Virus record (IMG/VR): IMGVR_UViG_3300020187_000226
Coordinates: 1 to 23,376 of that record
Strand: one strand, 5' to 3'
Origin: a virus
DNA length: 23,376 bases
Translations under genes and position numbers: made by a program
Shown here: positions 1 through 8,781 of the stretch, piece by piece
Numbering within the stretch: position 1 is the first letter of the stretch
Layout of the letters: every line of letters begins with the position of its first letter
The notes under the pieces: generated by a model
Databases searched by the model: none
The model's input: only the letters and a program-made list of their open reading frames with translations
What the model was told of the DNA's origin: nothing

Positions 1-1412
1 TACAATTTACTCAAGCAGAGGATGAAGCCCATAAACAGTTTGGGTGGGTTGATGATAGCATGACCGCGTTCATCTTAGGGGATCGTGTTATCTACGGTAA
101 TGATGAAGACTACAACCCACCATCTACACAGACTGCAAGTATGATAGATTACTTTACCCCCAAGGGTACTGAGCAAGGCTATCTTGATGCAATAGACTTC
201 TACAATCGGGATGGGTTTGAGTTACACCAATTCACAATCGCTGCGTCCTACGCTTCGATACTTATGCCACTAACAGGGATCGGCTCTGCTGGGTTACATA
301 TGTACGGAGACACAGGTGTTGGTAAAACTACTATGTTGATGGCAGGGTTATCGGCATGGGGCAACCCCGAAGAACTTTTGCTTGAAGAGCAAGACACATA
401 TAATTCTAAGATGCACCGTGGGGAAATATATCACAACCTACCACTTATGATGGACGAACTTACTAATACCAAAGGGGGTAAGCTGTCTGATCTAGCGTAC
501 CAATTAACAGGTGGTAAGCAGCGTAATCGCATGTCTCAAGGCGGTAACACCGAGCGACACAGGGGCAAACCGTGGAGCCTACTGGCTATCAGTACAGGTA
601 ACACTAGCTTTATAGAAATGATTAGTAGGGTTAAAGGTTTTCCCAAAGCGGAGGCTCAACGCATACTAGAGTTTAGGACTGAAGCGAAGTTCTTTGGTTC
701 TGCTAGTAAAGCGGAGACTGATAAACTGTGGCCCGCTTTAAAAGGCAACTACGGTCATGCAGGAGTACGGTTTGTGCAGTGGGTCATAAACAATCGTGTG
801 GAGTGTGAACGTACTATAAAGCATGTGCAATCGCGTGTAGATGAAAAGGCTGAACTTGGTCCTGAGAACCGATTTTGGTCTGCCGCTGTTACGGCTATTA
901 TATCTGCGCTTATGATAGGCAGGAAGGCAGGGGTACTACCTTTTGAGGTAAAGCCTGTATTTACGTTTGCGGTGAATAGGTTGCGGGAGCGTAGAGCCTA
1001 CGTTGCCGATATGGGTTCCTCTGTAACTGAGACGTTGAACAATTATATATCCGAACATTGGAGCAACATACTCTGGATCAAAAGTACAGATGATGGTCGT
1101 GGTGATATAGACAGTAACCCCTTAGATATGTTGGCACTGCCCGAGGTCACACCCCGAGGTAAGTTTGTCGCTAGGTACGAGACTGATGTTAAAAAAGTCT
1201 ATCTATTACCGAAGCCGCTGAAGACTTGGTGCATAGACCAACAGATAAACTATGAACAGTTGGTTAGAGATTTAACCGAGAAGATGAAAGCTAAGAAAGT
1301 GAGTATACGCCTGAGTAAGGGCACACATATGAACCTACCCGTTGCTAGAGTTATATGTGTAGATTTTTCTATTGATGGAGTTCCTGATGGATCAGAAGGT
1401 GATGAAGATTGA
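1..1412 (+). CDS. DUF927-like primase/helicase ATPase, C-terminal part (5'-truncated by window edge)
   Basis: This is the C-terminal ATPase part of a replication protein of the DUF927 / virus-type primase-helicase kind, likely a DNA-unwinding ATPase. An ATG at 60 could be read as the start, but the frame is open to the window edge (first whole codon at nt 3, reading QFTQAEDEAHKQFGW). The true start is therefore upstream. A P-loop reads GDTGVGKTT at 306-332, followed by an SAWGNP motif typical of DUF927. A Walker-B-like LPLMMDEL lies at about 438-461, and a sensor-like SLLAISTGN at about 576-602. The C-terminal third has no motif I recognise. It is the only large gene on the plus strand, so it probably ends an early/replication operon that converges on the late genes. 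The family call is from motif memory, not from a search. Confidence 0.8.
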   Translation, partial: QFTQAEDEAHKQFGWVDDSMTAFILGDRVIYGNDEDYNPPSTQTASMIDYFTPKGTEQGYLDAIDFYNRDGFELHQFTIAASYASILMPLTGIGSAGLHMYGDTGVGKTTMLMAGLSAWGNPEELLLEEQDTYNSKMHRGEIYHNLPLMMDELTNTKGGKLSDLAYQLTGGKQRNRMSQGGNTERHRGKPWSLLAISTGNTSFIEMISRVKGFPKAEAQRILEFRTEAKFFGSASKAETDKLWPALKGNYGHAGVRFVQWVINNRVECERTIKHVQSRVDEKAELGPENRFWSAAVTAIISALMIGRKAGVLPFEVKPVFTFAVNRLRERRAYVADMGSSVTETLNNYISEHWSNILWIKSTDDGRGDIDSNPLDMLALPEVTPRGKFVARYETDVKKVYLLPKPLKTWCIDQQINYEQLVRDLTEKMKAKKVSIRLSKGTHMNLPVARVICVDFSIDGVPDGSEGDED

Positions 1413-1614
1413 AGACCTTAATCCTGACGGGATTAGAGTAATTGTAAACTGGGATAAACTTACGGTTAGCGGGTCTGTGTTTATACCCTGTGTGGACACT
1501 GAGAAGACTAAAGATCAGGTGTCTACCGTTGCATCGCTACGACAATGGGAAGTTAAACACGAAGTTCGTGTAGAAAACAAAATATTGGGGTTACGTATAT
1601 GGCGTACCGCATGA
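1387..1614 (+). CDS. small hypothetical protein, 75 aa, end of replication operon
   Basis: I do not recognise a function. The frame can open at a TTG (1372) or ATGs at 1375, 1387 and 1402. I choose 1387 because GGAG at 1377-1380 lies 6 nt upstream, an ideal Shine-Dalgarno spacing. This leaves a 26-nt overlap with the end of the DUF927-like gene, so translation is probably coupled. The product is soluble, with no membrane segment, and has a central VNWDKLTVSGSVFIPC stretch and a C-terminal GLRIWRT. The pattern resembles small conserved proteins that sit beside replication genes in marine phages (weak recollection). It is followed directly by the structured region and terminator at 1619-1700. 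Confidence 0.6.
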   Translation: MDQKVMKIEDLNPDGIRVIVNWDKLTVSGSVFIPCVDTEKTKDQVSTVASLRQWEVKHEVRVENKILGLRIWRTA

Positions 1615-1618
1615 TATA

Positions 1619-1676
1619 GGGCAGTTAGGCAATATCCATTTCCACTGCGTGTTGCCTGTTCTCCCTTGAACTGCCC
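1619..1676 (+). promoter_or_regulatory. long RNA stem competing with the downstream terminator
   Basis: GGGCAGTT at 1619-1626 is perfectly complementary to AACTGCCC at 1669-1676. Directly inside it, AGGCAA at 1627-1632 pairs with TTGCCT at 1652-1657. Together they make a 14-bp stem with an 11-nt bulge on the 3' arm and a 19-nt loop. Its 3' arm uses bases 1673-1676, which also form the 5' arm of the terminator hairpin at 1673-1694, so the two folds exclude each other. Both pairings are read from the sequence. A regulatory role (antitermination, 3'-end processing or a stable small RNA) is inference. Confidence 0.5.
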
Positions 1677-1700
1677 CTGCTTAATTGCAGGGGCTTTTTT
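1673..1700 (+). terminator. rho-independent terminator of the plus-strand operon
   Basis: GCCCCTGC (1673-1680) and GCAGGGGC (1687-1694) form a perfect 8-bp GC-rich stem with a 6-nt loop (TTAATT). Six T residues follow on the plus strand (1695-1700). The T-run overlaps the stop codon (TAA, 1701-1699) of the convergent minus-strand giant gene. Read from the minus strand, the stem is followed by AGTTCAAGGG rather than a T-run, so it should work in one direction only. Confidence 0.88.
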
Positions 1701-4700
1701 AACTTACAGGAGAGGACAACCCACCATCATATTCACCAGCACTTCTACGCATACTAGGTGAGTACTGCATCCCACCTACCATCTCTTCGGATACGCGTTG
1801 GAAGTTTTTATAAGAATTTTTAAATGAGTCCGAAGTTATTACTAGCTTTCTAGCATCAGATGGAAGCCTACTATTGTGTTCATTTGCTTCTTCATATGCT
1901 CTACGTAACCCTTCAACGTCTCCTTCTCTGCGCGCTTTATTAGCCTTACGCAGTATTTTCCTTTTGCGATCCTGCATAGAATAGTATTTTTGCCGCTCGT
2001 TACGGTTCATATTAAGTTGCTCAATATGAGCGTGGCTTGCAAACCCCAACAACTGCCCTGCTAATGTGTACGGACTTGTCGCTGTTATTTCATCGCCACG
2101 CAGGGTTAAATTGCCTTCGGTAGCGTAACGTCCAGTTTTCATAACATTGCGTACCGCCGCAGGAGATGCAGCTTCAATACCACGCCAGACATTACCCTCT
2201 GCAATAAGGCTTGCGCCTCTGCTAACCTGACTTGTTATACCGATGACAGGACCACCTAACTGTTCTGCCAAAGTAAACAGCGGGTTCTGGTCTTTGTCTA
2301 TAAGAGGTGGACGGTACAGCATATTGTTAAGTGCGATGCGATCACCGATTTCAAGACCTGTCATGTCGACAAGCCCGCCATACACAGGATCACCCATCCA
2401 CTTTTTAGTCATAACATCCCAGTTATCTTCATCTTCATCTCTAAATAACAAGTCGTACATAATGCCGAGTTCTCCAAACAACGGCATTCCTGATGCACCT
2501 GCGATAAGTCCTGTAGTTATAAGAAAGTTAGCCCCTTGTGCGCGGGCTATCCTACGACCATCTACCGCATCTTGGTATGCTTCTTCAGTATCATACTGAT
2601 CTCGTGGTAATACTTTAGTGGCATCATTAAGCATGCGAAGCATCATGTAGTATTTACTAATCGCAAATCGTTTAAACAAGAATAGGATGTTACCTATTGG
2701 ACCCTGTGCGTATACGGGGCGTCCTGCCGATGCAGTACCTCCGAGAGTAAACTCTACAAAATCTACTGCCGCCTCAGCCGCAGCTTGTTTGTCCGCATCG
2801 GTTAATGCTTTTTTACCACCATTACTTAGTTTATCTATTTCTAGTTTATAGGCGGCGACCAGTGATACTTCACGTCCGTAGCGTTCCGAGTGATGAAACA
2901 TAGCCCCACCCCACTTCTGTGAAGTGTCAATTATCTTCTTACCAATACGGGATACCCTATCTGAACCTGTATCTCCTGTATACATATCTAATTCTAAGGT
3001 TTCTTGCGTTAGTGATTGACCCATTTGCGCTTGTTCAGTTGCATATCTAACCAACACATCTAAATCACGTAATCCTTCTGGCACAGATGCAGGATCACTA
3101 AAATCTAAATTACCTAATGATAATCCGAAAGCCCCTAGATCATACTGCTCTTTAACTTTGTCACCATTCTCATCGTCTACAGTTAGAGTTTTAGCGCGAG
3201 GTGCAGCAGCTATTGCCTTAACCGCATCACCAAATGCTCGGGTAGTTTTACCCGCGCCATATTTACCCGACAGTAACGGCATCACCGACATACCTACATC
3301 GAAGAAGGTCAAGGCCGCAGACGAGAAGTTTAACCCCATAGTCCAGTTAAATCCAAGGTTTGTAGCTATCTGCGACCAGCGTGATACGTTGGGTCGCTGT
3401 CCAAATTCTGCGATCTTTTGTAGTCGATCACCTATTTCAGCGGTCTCTGGGTCTGTGGTAAGTTTAACAATGTCACCCATCACACCTTGAATTTCGGCAC
3501 TAGATTGTAGTTGAACAACCTGACGATTAAGGTCACGGCCTTTAGTCTCCATCATATCTATAAGATCGAAGTTAGCGAGGGAGTAGCCTGTAGGTGTAGT
3601 GTCACCCAAGAAACCACGGACGCCCTTACGTGTTCGGAACCCTTGCATAAACGAGCGTTCAGGCAGAGCATCTAATGATAGGTCAAGAATATCGCTGATG
3701 ACCTTACTACCTTTGCCACCTTCCATCTTCTGCACACCTGCAGCCTGTAAGACATTCAACACATTAAACACGAACCCCGACGAAGGTGCTTTGCCATAAT
3801 CGCTGTTTGGGGTTAGCTTTGTAGCTTCAGGTTCTAAACTTTCTGCAGACAGCATGGGGTTTGGTCTGCTTTGCCCCGTCTTCTCGTCAAAGATTGTATC
3901 TAAATTTGCTGCTATAACATCTGGTCGTTTAAGCATAGCTGCATTATAATCTTTGACCTTTTGTTTTGCTTCCATCATTGCAATTTTAGTGGGAAAATAT
4001 TCCACAAAACGATCTACCTGTGGCTTGGCATCAGGGTCTTGATCTTGCGGGTCGATAGCTGTGTAAGATAGACGATAACTACCCTTACGCATAAGTGGGA
4101 AGTATGGCGTGATTATACCGCTGTCCTTGAGTAGTAGTTCAGACAACTTATCAAACGCGGTCTTACGTACCGCTGCATCGTCACTTATACTATTTATACG
4201 ATCCCTTAGAGCAGGTGCGATTTCGTCATATGTCTCTTGGAAATAGTTACGCATGGTGCGGTATACGCGCTGCCCATCTTCACCTATATTTTTGTAGTCT
4301 TCTGCCAACGCATCATAGACTGCCAACTTATCTTTACTTAACGGGGCGATCTTGGTTATCTTAAAATCAGGATGTTTAGCCGTAAACTCTTTAATATAGT
4401 TTTCACGTCTCTCTAACGTGGAATGATTTGTGCGTTCCTTTTCTAACGATACCGGATCAGTAGTTACAACGCCATAAGAAGTGTAGATATTACGCTTAAC
4501 TGATGGGTCTATTCTATTAAGCGTGGATGTAGGTACTAGCTGTTGTAGTGCGTTGTATTGTTCCGCACTCGCTGCCCTACGAAAGTCTTTAATTTGATTT
4601 ACGATGTAATCTAATTTGATCGTCTTATCACGCAATTTAGAACTTTGCTTGTTAATCACCTTGTTTAGACGCATTCCCGCATCATTGTCGTGGTTGCGCT

Positions 4701-7700
4701 TCAACGTGTCGGCAAGAATATTTAACGGGGAGACGCCGTAAAAGAAACTTTTAGCGCCTGTGTATGGCGCTGAGTTTTTAGCGCGGTCCTGCATGTCTCT
4801 TAGCTCTTCGCGTGTAGTAGGTTTCACGGCGTCTGTAGCCTCTTTAGTGGCGTCTACTGCCCCCTCGGGTGTACTAGCTGTAAGATACATAGCGGGAGCG
4901 GCACGGGTGCTTAATTGCGGTGCTAAGATATAGTCTAGTAGCAGATCAGTTCGGTCAAACACTGACTCGGGTGCCCTGCCCATTAAGTTGCGGAACACAC
5001 GGCGTACCGCTTCTTTAAAATTTTGCCAAGCTGTAGGAAATTTTAAACCTGACATAGGTATACCCGCTAACTTAACTTGGAAGTCGGGGTTACTAAACGC
5101 TTCTGCGATAAATTCATCTATGCTTCGTGTCGCATAGTCACTACCTTCGGGCATTTGAGCTTTAACAGCTTCGTATATACGTGTGAGCTGCCGTACTTCT
5201 GGTAGATTTTTCCTAGCTAATTGTGCGGCAGTTCCTGCATGTAGTACCTCATGCAGTATGGTGTGAGCGTTCATGCCTAAATTACTATCTATAGCGATAG
5301 TGTTGGTAGCAGGGTAAAACACACCTGCAGCAACGTTACCCTGCGGGTCTTTAAGTCCACCAGATACCAGTTGTATCTTTGTATCACCTGTATAACCCGC
5401 TAATTTATTTGCTACGGAACGTAGAGCCTTCGATGGACTAATGTTTGCGATAGCTATTAACGCACCGGATAAATCTCCTGCGGCTAATGTGTTACGTATA
5501 CTTGGGGGTAGTGGTACACTCTGTGCATACAACTCACTAGCCAGTAAGTACCTACTATCGTAGTCATCATCACGACTAAGGGTTTCCGACCTACGTTCAA
5601 ATTGGGCTTCAAGTTGTGACTGTGACAGTCCCAGCCCTATACTATCTTGGTTAATATTTTCATCTAAAAGAATATCGGCTGATACTTCTGCGACATTAGC
5701 TTCTGATAGTAAATCAGCGTCCGCTAATAAGGGCGCATCCTTTAGGTACGCTTCTTCTGTCGAATTTAACTTGATTTCGGCTAAGTTTGCTTGATCCTGA
5801 TCGAATTGGTTAGGCTGTCCTTGTGATGCAGCGGCTGCGGCCTTGTTCTTCTTTCTTATGTAGTTTGCATAGTCAGCAGCCAACGCTTTCATACGCGCTT
5901 TTTTATCTGCTTCCTGCGCTCTGTCGTAACCGCCTTCGCTACGCATACGTTCAATACGTTCTGCGCGTTGCCGTGCATATGCTACCGCTCTAGCTTCGGC
6001 TAATACAGCAGCGTCCTGTCCCTCTGGTGAGTTTTCAAAACGTTGCTGCGCTTCTTCTGCCGCCGACATTTCTCTTAGACGTTTATCCTCGTCCCTGCGA
6101 CCTTTTTGGAGTTCACTCTTTCTCTCCCTACGTAACTGTATCTGAGCATCTCGTTCCGCAGGGGTGAGGGTGTGGACCGCCATATCTAGTTGTTCGGCTA
6201 TTACATCAGACGCAAAGTTGTTCACGTCATCCGACATATTGCTTTCCATCCACTGTAACGCCTGCAGTGCTTTTTCTTGCGTCTCGTTACTGTAAAATTC
6301 ATACGCGGCGTCTGATACTTCTGCGGCTTCTTCAAATATGGTATCTCCGTACACAAAGCCATCTTCGGGGTTTAGTGCGGACGCCATAGCGGGTGTGCCT
6401 TCGGGAAACTTTGTAACCTTTGAGGTTCGTTTCTGTATCTTAGGGTTTTTAGGTGAGGACGCAGGAGCATACAGCACCGACACGACTGCTGCTTCTTCTA
6501 TCGCGTCTACAGGACGTAGAAAGTTTTTAAAGAATGCTCGCGCAGCAAAGGCATTCGGGTCTTTCATCTTCTTAGCCGCGTCATCTGTCATATCTAACAA
6601 GTTCAATATGCGTTTTTTGTCTTCTAAATCGGTTATATCAGGTTGCTGGTTTGCGTCCGATATTGCGCCTTGCTGTAGTAGGATACTTCTAGCCGCCTCA
6701 CCTTGTTTAGTGTTTCGTGTGAGAAACAGTTCACCTATCTTGTTGAGTAATAGGTTGCCTTGTAGCGACTCTGCTTCCGCTGCTTCTATTTCGCGGGTCA
6801 GCATGGCCTTTTGCTGTGCTGGTGGCAGTTCACTTATGGCCTCTAGTACTTCTGTCCTAACTTTAACGGGGGCCTTTTCTGCTGTGTAGTTTAACCCACT
6901 TGTGTCTGATATTTTTGGTCCAGCTACAGGGTTAAGAGCCTTATCGTAACTTTGCACGAACTCACTACCCGTTGCACCTGCATCGGGAAATGCTTGATCC
7001 GTAGCGTCACCTACAAACTCTCCACTTTCATCTCTTAAATTTTTGGTCCCAACAGGCAGTTGTGCGCCCTGTTCGGGTTCTGCAACAGGTTCAACTTCGG
7101 GTTCTGTAACAGGTTCAACTTCGGGTTCTGCAACAGGTTCAACTTCGGGTTCTGCAACAGGTTCAACTTCGGGTTCTGTAACAGGTTTAACGCCTGTGCT
7201 ACCATCTAGTTCTGTTGTAGAAGTTATAGTGTCTGGAACTATTGGCGCACTATCAGGTGTACTTTCTACAGTTATAGGTATGTATTTACGTCTGCCTTTT
7301 TTATCGGCAGGGCCAACTATAGGGTTTGTTTCAGCAGCAAGAAGACTAATTAATTTTGCTGCTCGTGCCCCAGAAATTTTTAAATCACGTTGTAAGGCAC
7401 TAACTGAAGCTACCTTACGTTCAGTTACTGATTTTCTAGCATCTTCAAGTAAAGCAGCGTCATCCACTTTAGATTTTACTGTAGGCTCAGTACTTTTAAA
7501 CTGTTGTAATGTTTGATTACCCCCAAGCGTTGATCCTCCATATCTGTCACCAACTTCTGTAGGAGTGTCTTGTAATGTTTGACTACCACCAAGCCCCGCT
7601 ATAAATGCGTCTACATTATCCCCATCTACATCTGAAGCTGATACTCGATCTGCAGCGTTTTCTACAGCGGGAGGCAAACGTCCAGTTAGTCCAGCTAATC

Positions 7701-8769
7701 CTCCAAGTGGAGTTTGTGTTGCTTCAAAGTCCTTTAACCCTGCTGCACTGTAAGTTCCAATTCCCGTAGGTTTTTTAGGCGATGATAATTTGACTGAATC
7801 TACATCACTGCCTACATCTGAAGATGCGTCATCTACAGGAGGTTTTAATTTAGTATCAGTGCCTTTATCTAATGATGGCCTTACTATGTTTATTCCACTA
7901 CCGATTGTACCGCCAAGCAGACCTGCGGCAATACCTACTTCACGATATTCTGCTATTGCCTCTGCATCATCTAAAGGCATACCTGCTTGCCAACGTTCTA
8001 ATACTTGTTGACCAATTTCAGTCGGCACTTCTGATACAGTACCCTGTACCCCGCCTGATACTGCTCTAGTAAATATATTTTTTCCGGGTTTTAATAATCC
8101 GGTAAGTAACAGTCTATCTGCAATAGTATTTAATGTAGCCGATCCTACAGCCGCTGTTAAGGTATTAGTTCTGTTAACAGCGTCTAATTCACCTTTTGCA
8201 ACTTGTTCTTCAGCACGTTGTAAACCGCTGCCATAAAAAAACGGGGTCATAACTCCAATACCTGCAGCACCTCCTACAAGAGGACCACCTGCTAAAGTAC
8301 CTATTCCAGTAGCAGCTAAACCTGCGCCCATTTGAGGTCCAGATTGTCCAGCAATCTCACCCAAATAAGATAGTGTATCTGCAATGCCGCCTTCTCGGGC
8401 TTCATCAAAAGTTCTAAACGGTGTAGTTGTACCTGCACGAGAGAGCTGCGTTCTACGTGCTGCTGCTTCTTGACCAGCGCCAAGATCACTAATAAAGTCA
8501 GACCCTACTACATCACCAAAATCTCTAACAGTAGTACCTAATGCACTGCGCGCTTGTGTTAAGCCAGATTCAAACCCACGACCAAATGCAGTACCATCAT
8601 CTACTGCCTGATCTCCGTAAACACTTTCAAATTTAGTTTCAAAAGCACGTTCTAAGGCTTGAATTTGACCTGTAGCATTAGCAATCTCTTCAGGCGTTGG
8701 CTCGTCTCCAGCAAACTGCACATCATATGTTTTACCGCTGTAGTCGCCCCTGACTTGCATCATGCCCAT
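1699..8769 (-). CDS. giant polyvalent / internal virion (ejection) protein with HEVLH zincin motif, 2356 aa
   Basis: This is probably an internal virion protein injected with the DNA, of the large 'polyvalent protein' type. Visible parts in order: a short N-terminal segment with PTPEEI; Gly/Ala-rich hydrophobic stretches at about 147-182 and 280-297; two copies of an LGG(S/N)QTLQ motif 22 residues apart; an FtsK-gamma-like winged-helix segment at 444-497; an octapeptide PEVEPV(A/T)E repeat at about 526-565; a charged coiled coil at about 867-975; a zincin motif H1173-E-V-L-H1177 with E1219 or E1223 as possible third ligand; and a C-terminal region from about 2000 resembling LPD38, with hydrophobic segment 2077-2108 and a basic C-terminus. 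The ATG at 8769 has AAGGA 9 nt upstream; ATGs at codons 3 and 4 are alternatives. It is the last gene of the block, 12 nt after the 1120-aa gene. Domain calls are from motif recognition; the ejection role is inferred from size and position. Confidence 0.8.
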   Translation of the reverse strand: MGMMQVRGDYSGKTYDVQFAGDEPTPEEIANATGQIQALERAFETKFESVYGDQAVDDGTAFGRGFESGLTQARSALGTTVRDFGDVVGSDFISDLGAGQEAAARRTQLSRAGTTTPFRTFDEAREGGIADTLSYLGEIAGQSGPQMGAGLAATGIGTLAGGPLVGGAAGIGVMTPFFYGSGLQRAEEQVAKGELDAVNRTNTLTAAVGSATLNTIADRLLLTGLLKPGKNIFTRAVSGGVQGTVSEVPTEIGQQVLERWQAGMPLDDAEAIAEYREVGIAAGLLGGTIGSGINIVRPSLDKGTDTKLKPPVDDASSDVGSDVDSVKLSSPKKPTGIGTYSAAGLKDFEATQTPLGGLAGLTGRLPPAVENAADRVSASDVDGDNVDAFIAGLGGSQTLQDTPTEVGDRYGGSTLGGNQTLQQFKSTEPTVKSKVDDAALLEDARKSVTERKVASVSALQRDLKISGARAAKLISLLAAETNPIVGPADKKGRRKYIPITVESTPDSAPIVPDTITSTTELDGSTGVKPVTEPEVEPVAEPEVEPVAEPEVEPVTEPEVEPVAEPEQGAQLPVGTKNLRDESGEFVGDATDQAFPDAGATGSEFVQSYDKALNPVAGPKISDTSGLNYTAEKAPVKVRTEVLEAISELPPAQQKAMLTREIEAAEAESLQGNLLLNKIGELFLTRNTKQGEAARSILLQQGAISDANQQPDITDLEDKKRILNLLDMTDDAAKKMKDPNAFAARAFFKNFLRPVDAIEEAAVVSVLYAPASSPKNPKIQKRTSKVTKFPEGTPAMASALNPEDGFVYGDTIFEEAAEVSDAAYEFYSNETQEKALQALQWMESNMSDDVNNFASDVIAEQLDMAVHTLTPAERDAQIQLRRERKSELQKGRRDEDKRLREMSAAEEAQQRFENSPEGQDAAVLAEARAVAYARQRAERIERMRSEGGYDRAQEADKKARMKALAADYANYIRKKNKAAAAASQGQPNQFDQDQANLAEIKLNSTEEAYLKDAPLLADADLLSEANVAEVSADILLDENINQDSIGLGLSQSQLEAQFERRSETLSRDDDYDSRYLLASELYAQSVPLPPSIRNTLAAGDLSGALIAIANISPSKALRSVANKLAGYTGDTKIQLVSGGLKDPQGNVAAGVFYPATNTIAIDSNLGMNAHTILHEVLHAGTAAQLARKNLPEVRQLTRIYEAVKAQMPEGSDYATRSIDEFIAEAFSNPDFQVKLAGIPMSGLKFPTAWQNFKEAVRRVFRNLMGRAPESVFDRTDLLLDYILAPQLSTRAAPAMYLTASTPEGAVDATKEATDAVKPTTREELRDMQDRAKNSAPYTGAKSFFYGVSPLNILADTLKRNHDNDAGMRLNKVINKQSSKLRDKTIKLDYIVNQIKDFRRAASAEQYNALQQLVPTSTLNRIDPSVKRNIYTSYGVVTTDPVSLEKERTNHSTLERRENYIKEFTAKHPDFKITKIAPLSKDKLAVYDALAEDYKNIGEDGQRVYRTMRNYFQETYDEIAPALRDRINSISDDAAVRKTAFDKLSELLLKDSGIITPYFPLMRKGSYRLSYTAIDPQDQDPDAKPQVDRFVEYFPTKIAMMEAKQKVKDYNAAMLKRPDVIAANLDTIFDEKTGQSRPNPMLSAESLEPEATKLTPNSDYGKAPSSGFVFNVLNVLQAAGVQKMEGGKGSKVISDILDLSLDALPERSFMQGFRTRKGVRGFLGDTTPTGYSLANFDLIDMMETKGRDLNRQVVQLQSSAEIQGVMGDIVKLTTDPETAEIGDRLQKIAEFGQRPNVSRWSQIATNLGFNWTMGLNFSSAALTFFDVGMSVMPLLSGKYGAGKTTRAFGDAVKAIAAAPRAKTLTVDDENGDKVKEQYDLGAFGLSLGNLDFSDPASVPEGLRDLDVLVRYATEQAQMGQSLTQETLELDMYTGDTGSDRVSRIGKKIIDTSQKWGGAMFHHSERYGREVSLVAAYKLEIDKLSNGGKKALTDADKQAAAEAAVDFVEFTLGGTASAGRPVYAQGPIGNILFLFKRFAISKYYMMLRMLNDATKVLPRDQYDTEEAYQDAVDGRRIARAQGANFLITTGLIAGASGMPLFGELGIMYDLLFRDEDEDNWDVMTKKWMGDPVYGGLVDMTGLEIGDRIALNNMLYRPPLIDKDQNPLFTLAEQLGGPVIGITSQVSRGASLIAEGNVWRGIEAASPAAVRNVMKTGRYATEGNLTLRGDEITATSPYTLAGQLLGFASHAHIEQLNMNRNERQKYYSMQDRKRKILRKANKARREGDVEGLRRAYEEANEHNSRLPSDARKLVITSDSFKNSYKNFQRVSEEMVGGMQYSPSMRRSAGEYDGGLSSPVS
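7075..7194 (-). repeat. 24-bp tandem repeat, five units, in frame in the giant gene
   Basis: Five consecutive 24-bp units start at 7075, 7099, 7123, 7147 and 7171. The first four are identical except for one C/T position, and the fifth diverges at its end. On the minus strand each encodes the octapeptide PEVEPVAE or PEVEPVTE, giving an extended acidic Pro/Glu/Val linker. The unit is a multiple of three, so copy-number change would keep the reading frame. Confidence 0.93.
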
Positions 8770-8781
8770 AGGTTACTATCC

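Noticed and set aside
1372-1386. TTG/ATG starts at 1372 and 1375 for the 75-aa gene
   Set aside because: GGAG at 1377-1380 lies after them and fits only the ATG at 1387.
1615-1698. tRNA or phage attachment site in the only intergenic gap
   Set aside because: The paired arms do not make a cloverleaf, and no tRNA-like D/T-loop consensus or integrase is present. The region is better explained by the terminator and competing stem.
7504-7590. Second direct repeat (17-bp near-identical words 66 bp apart) as a separate mobile or regulatory element
   Set aside because: It is in frame and simply encodes a duplicated LGG(S/N)QTLQ motif within the giant protein.
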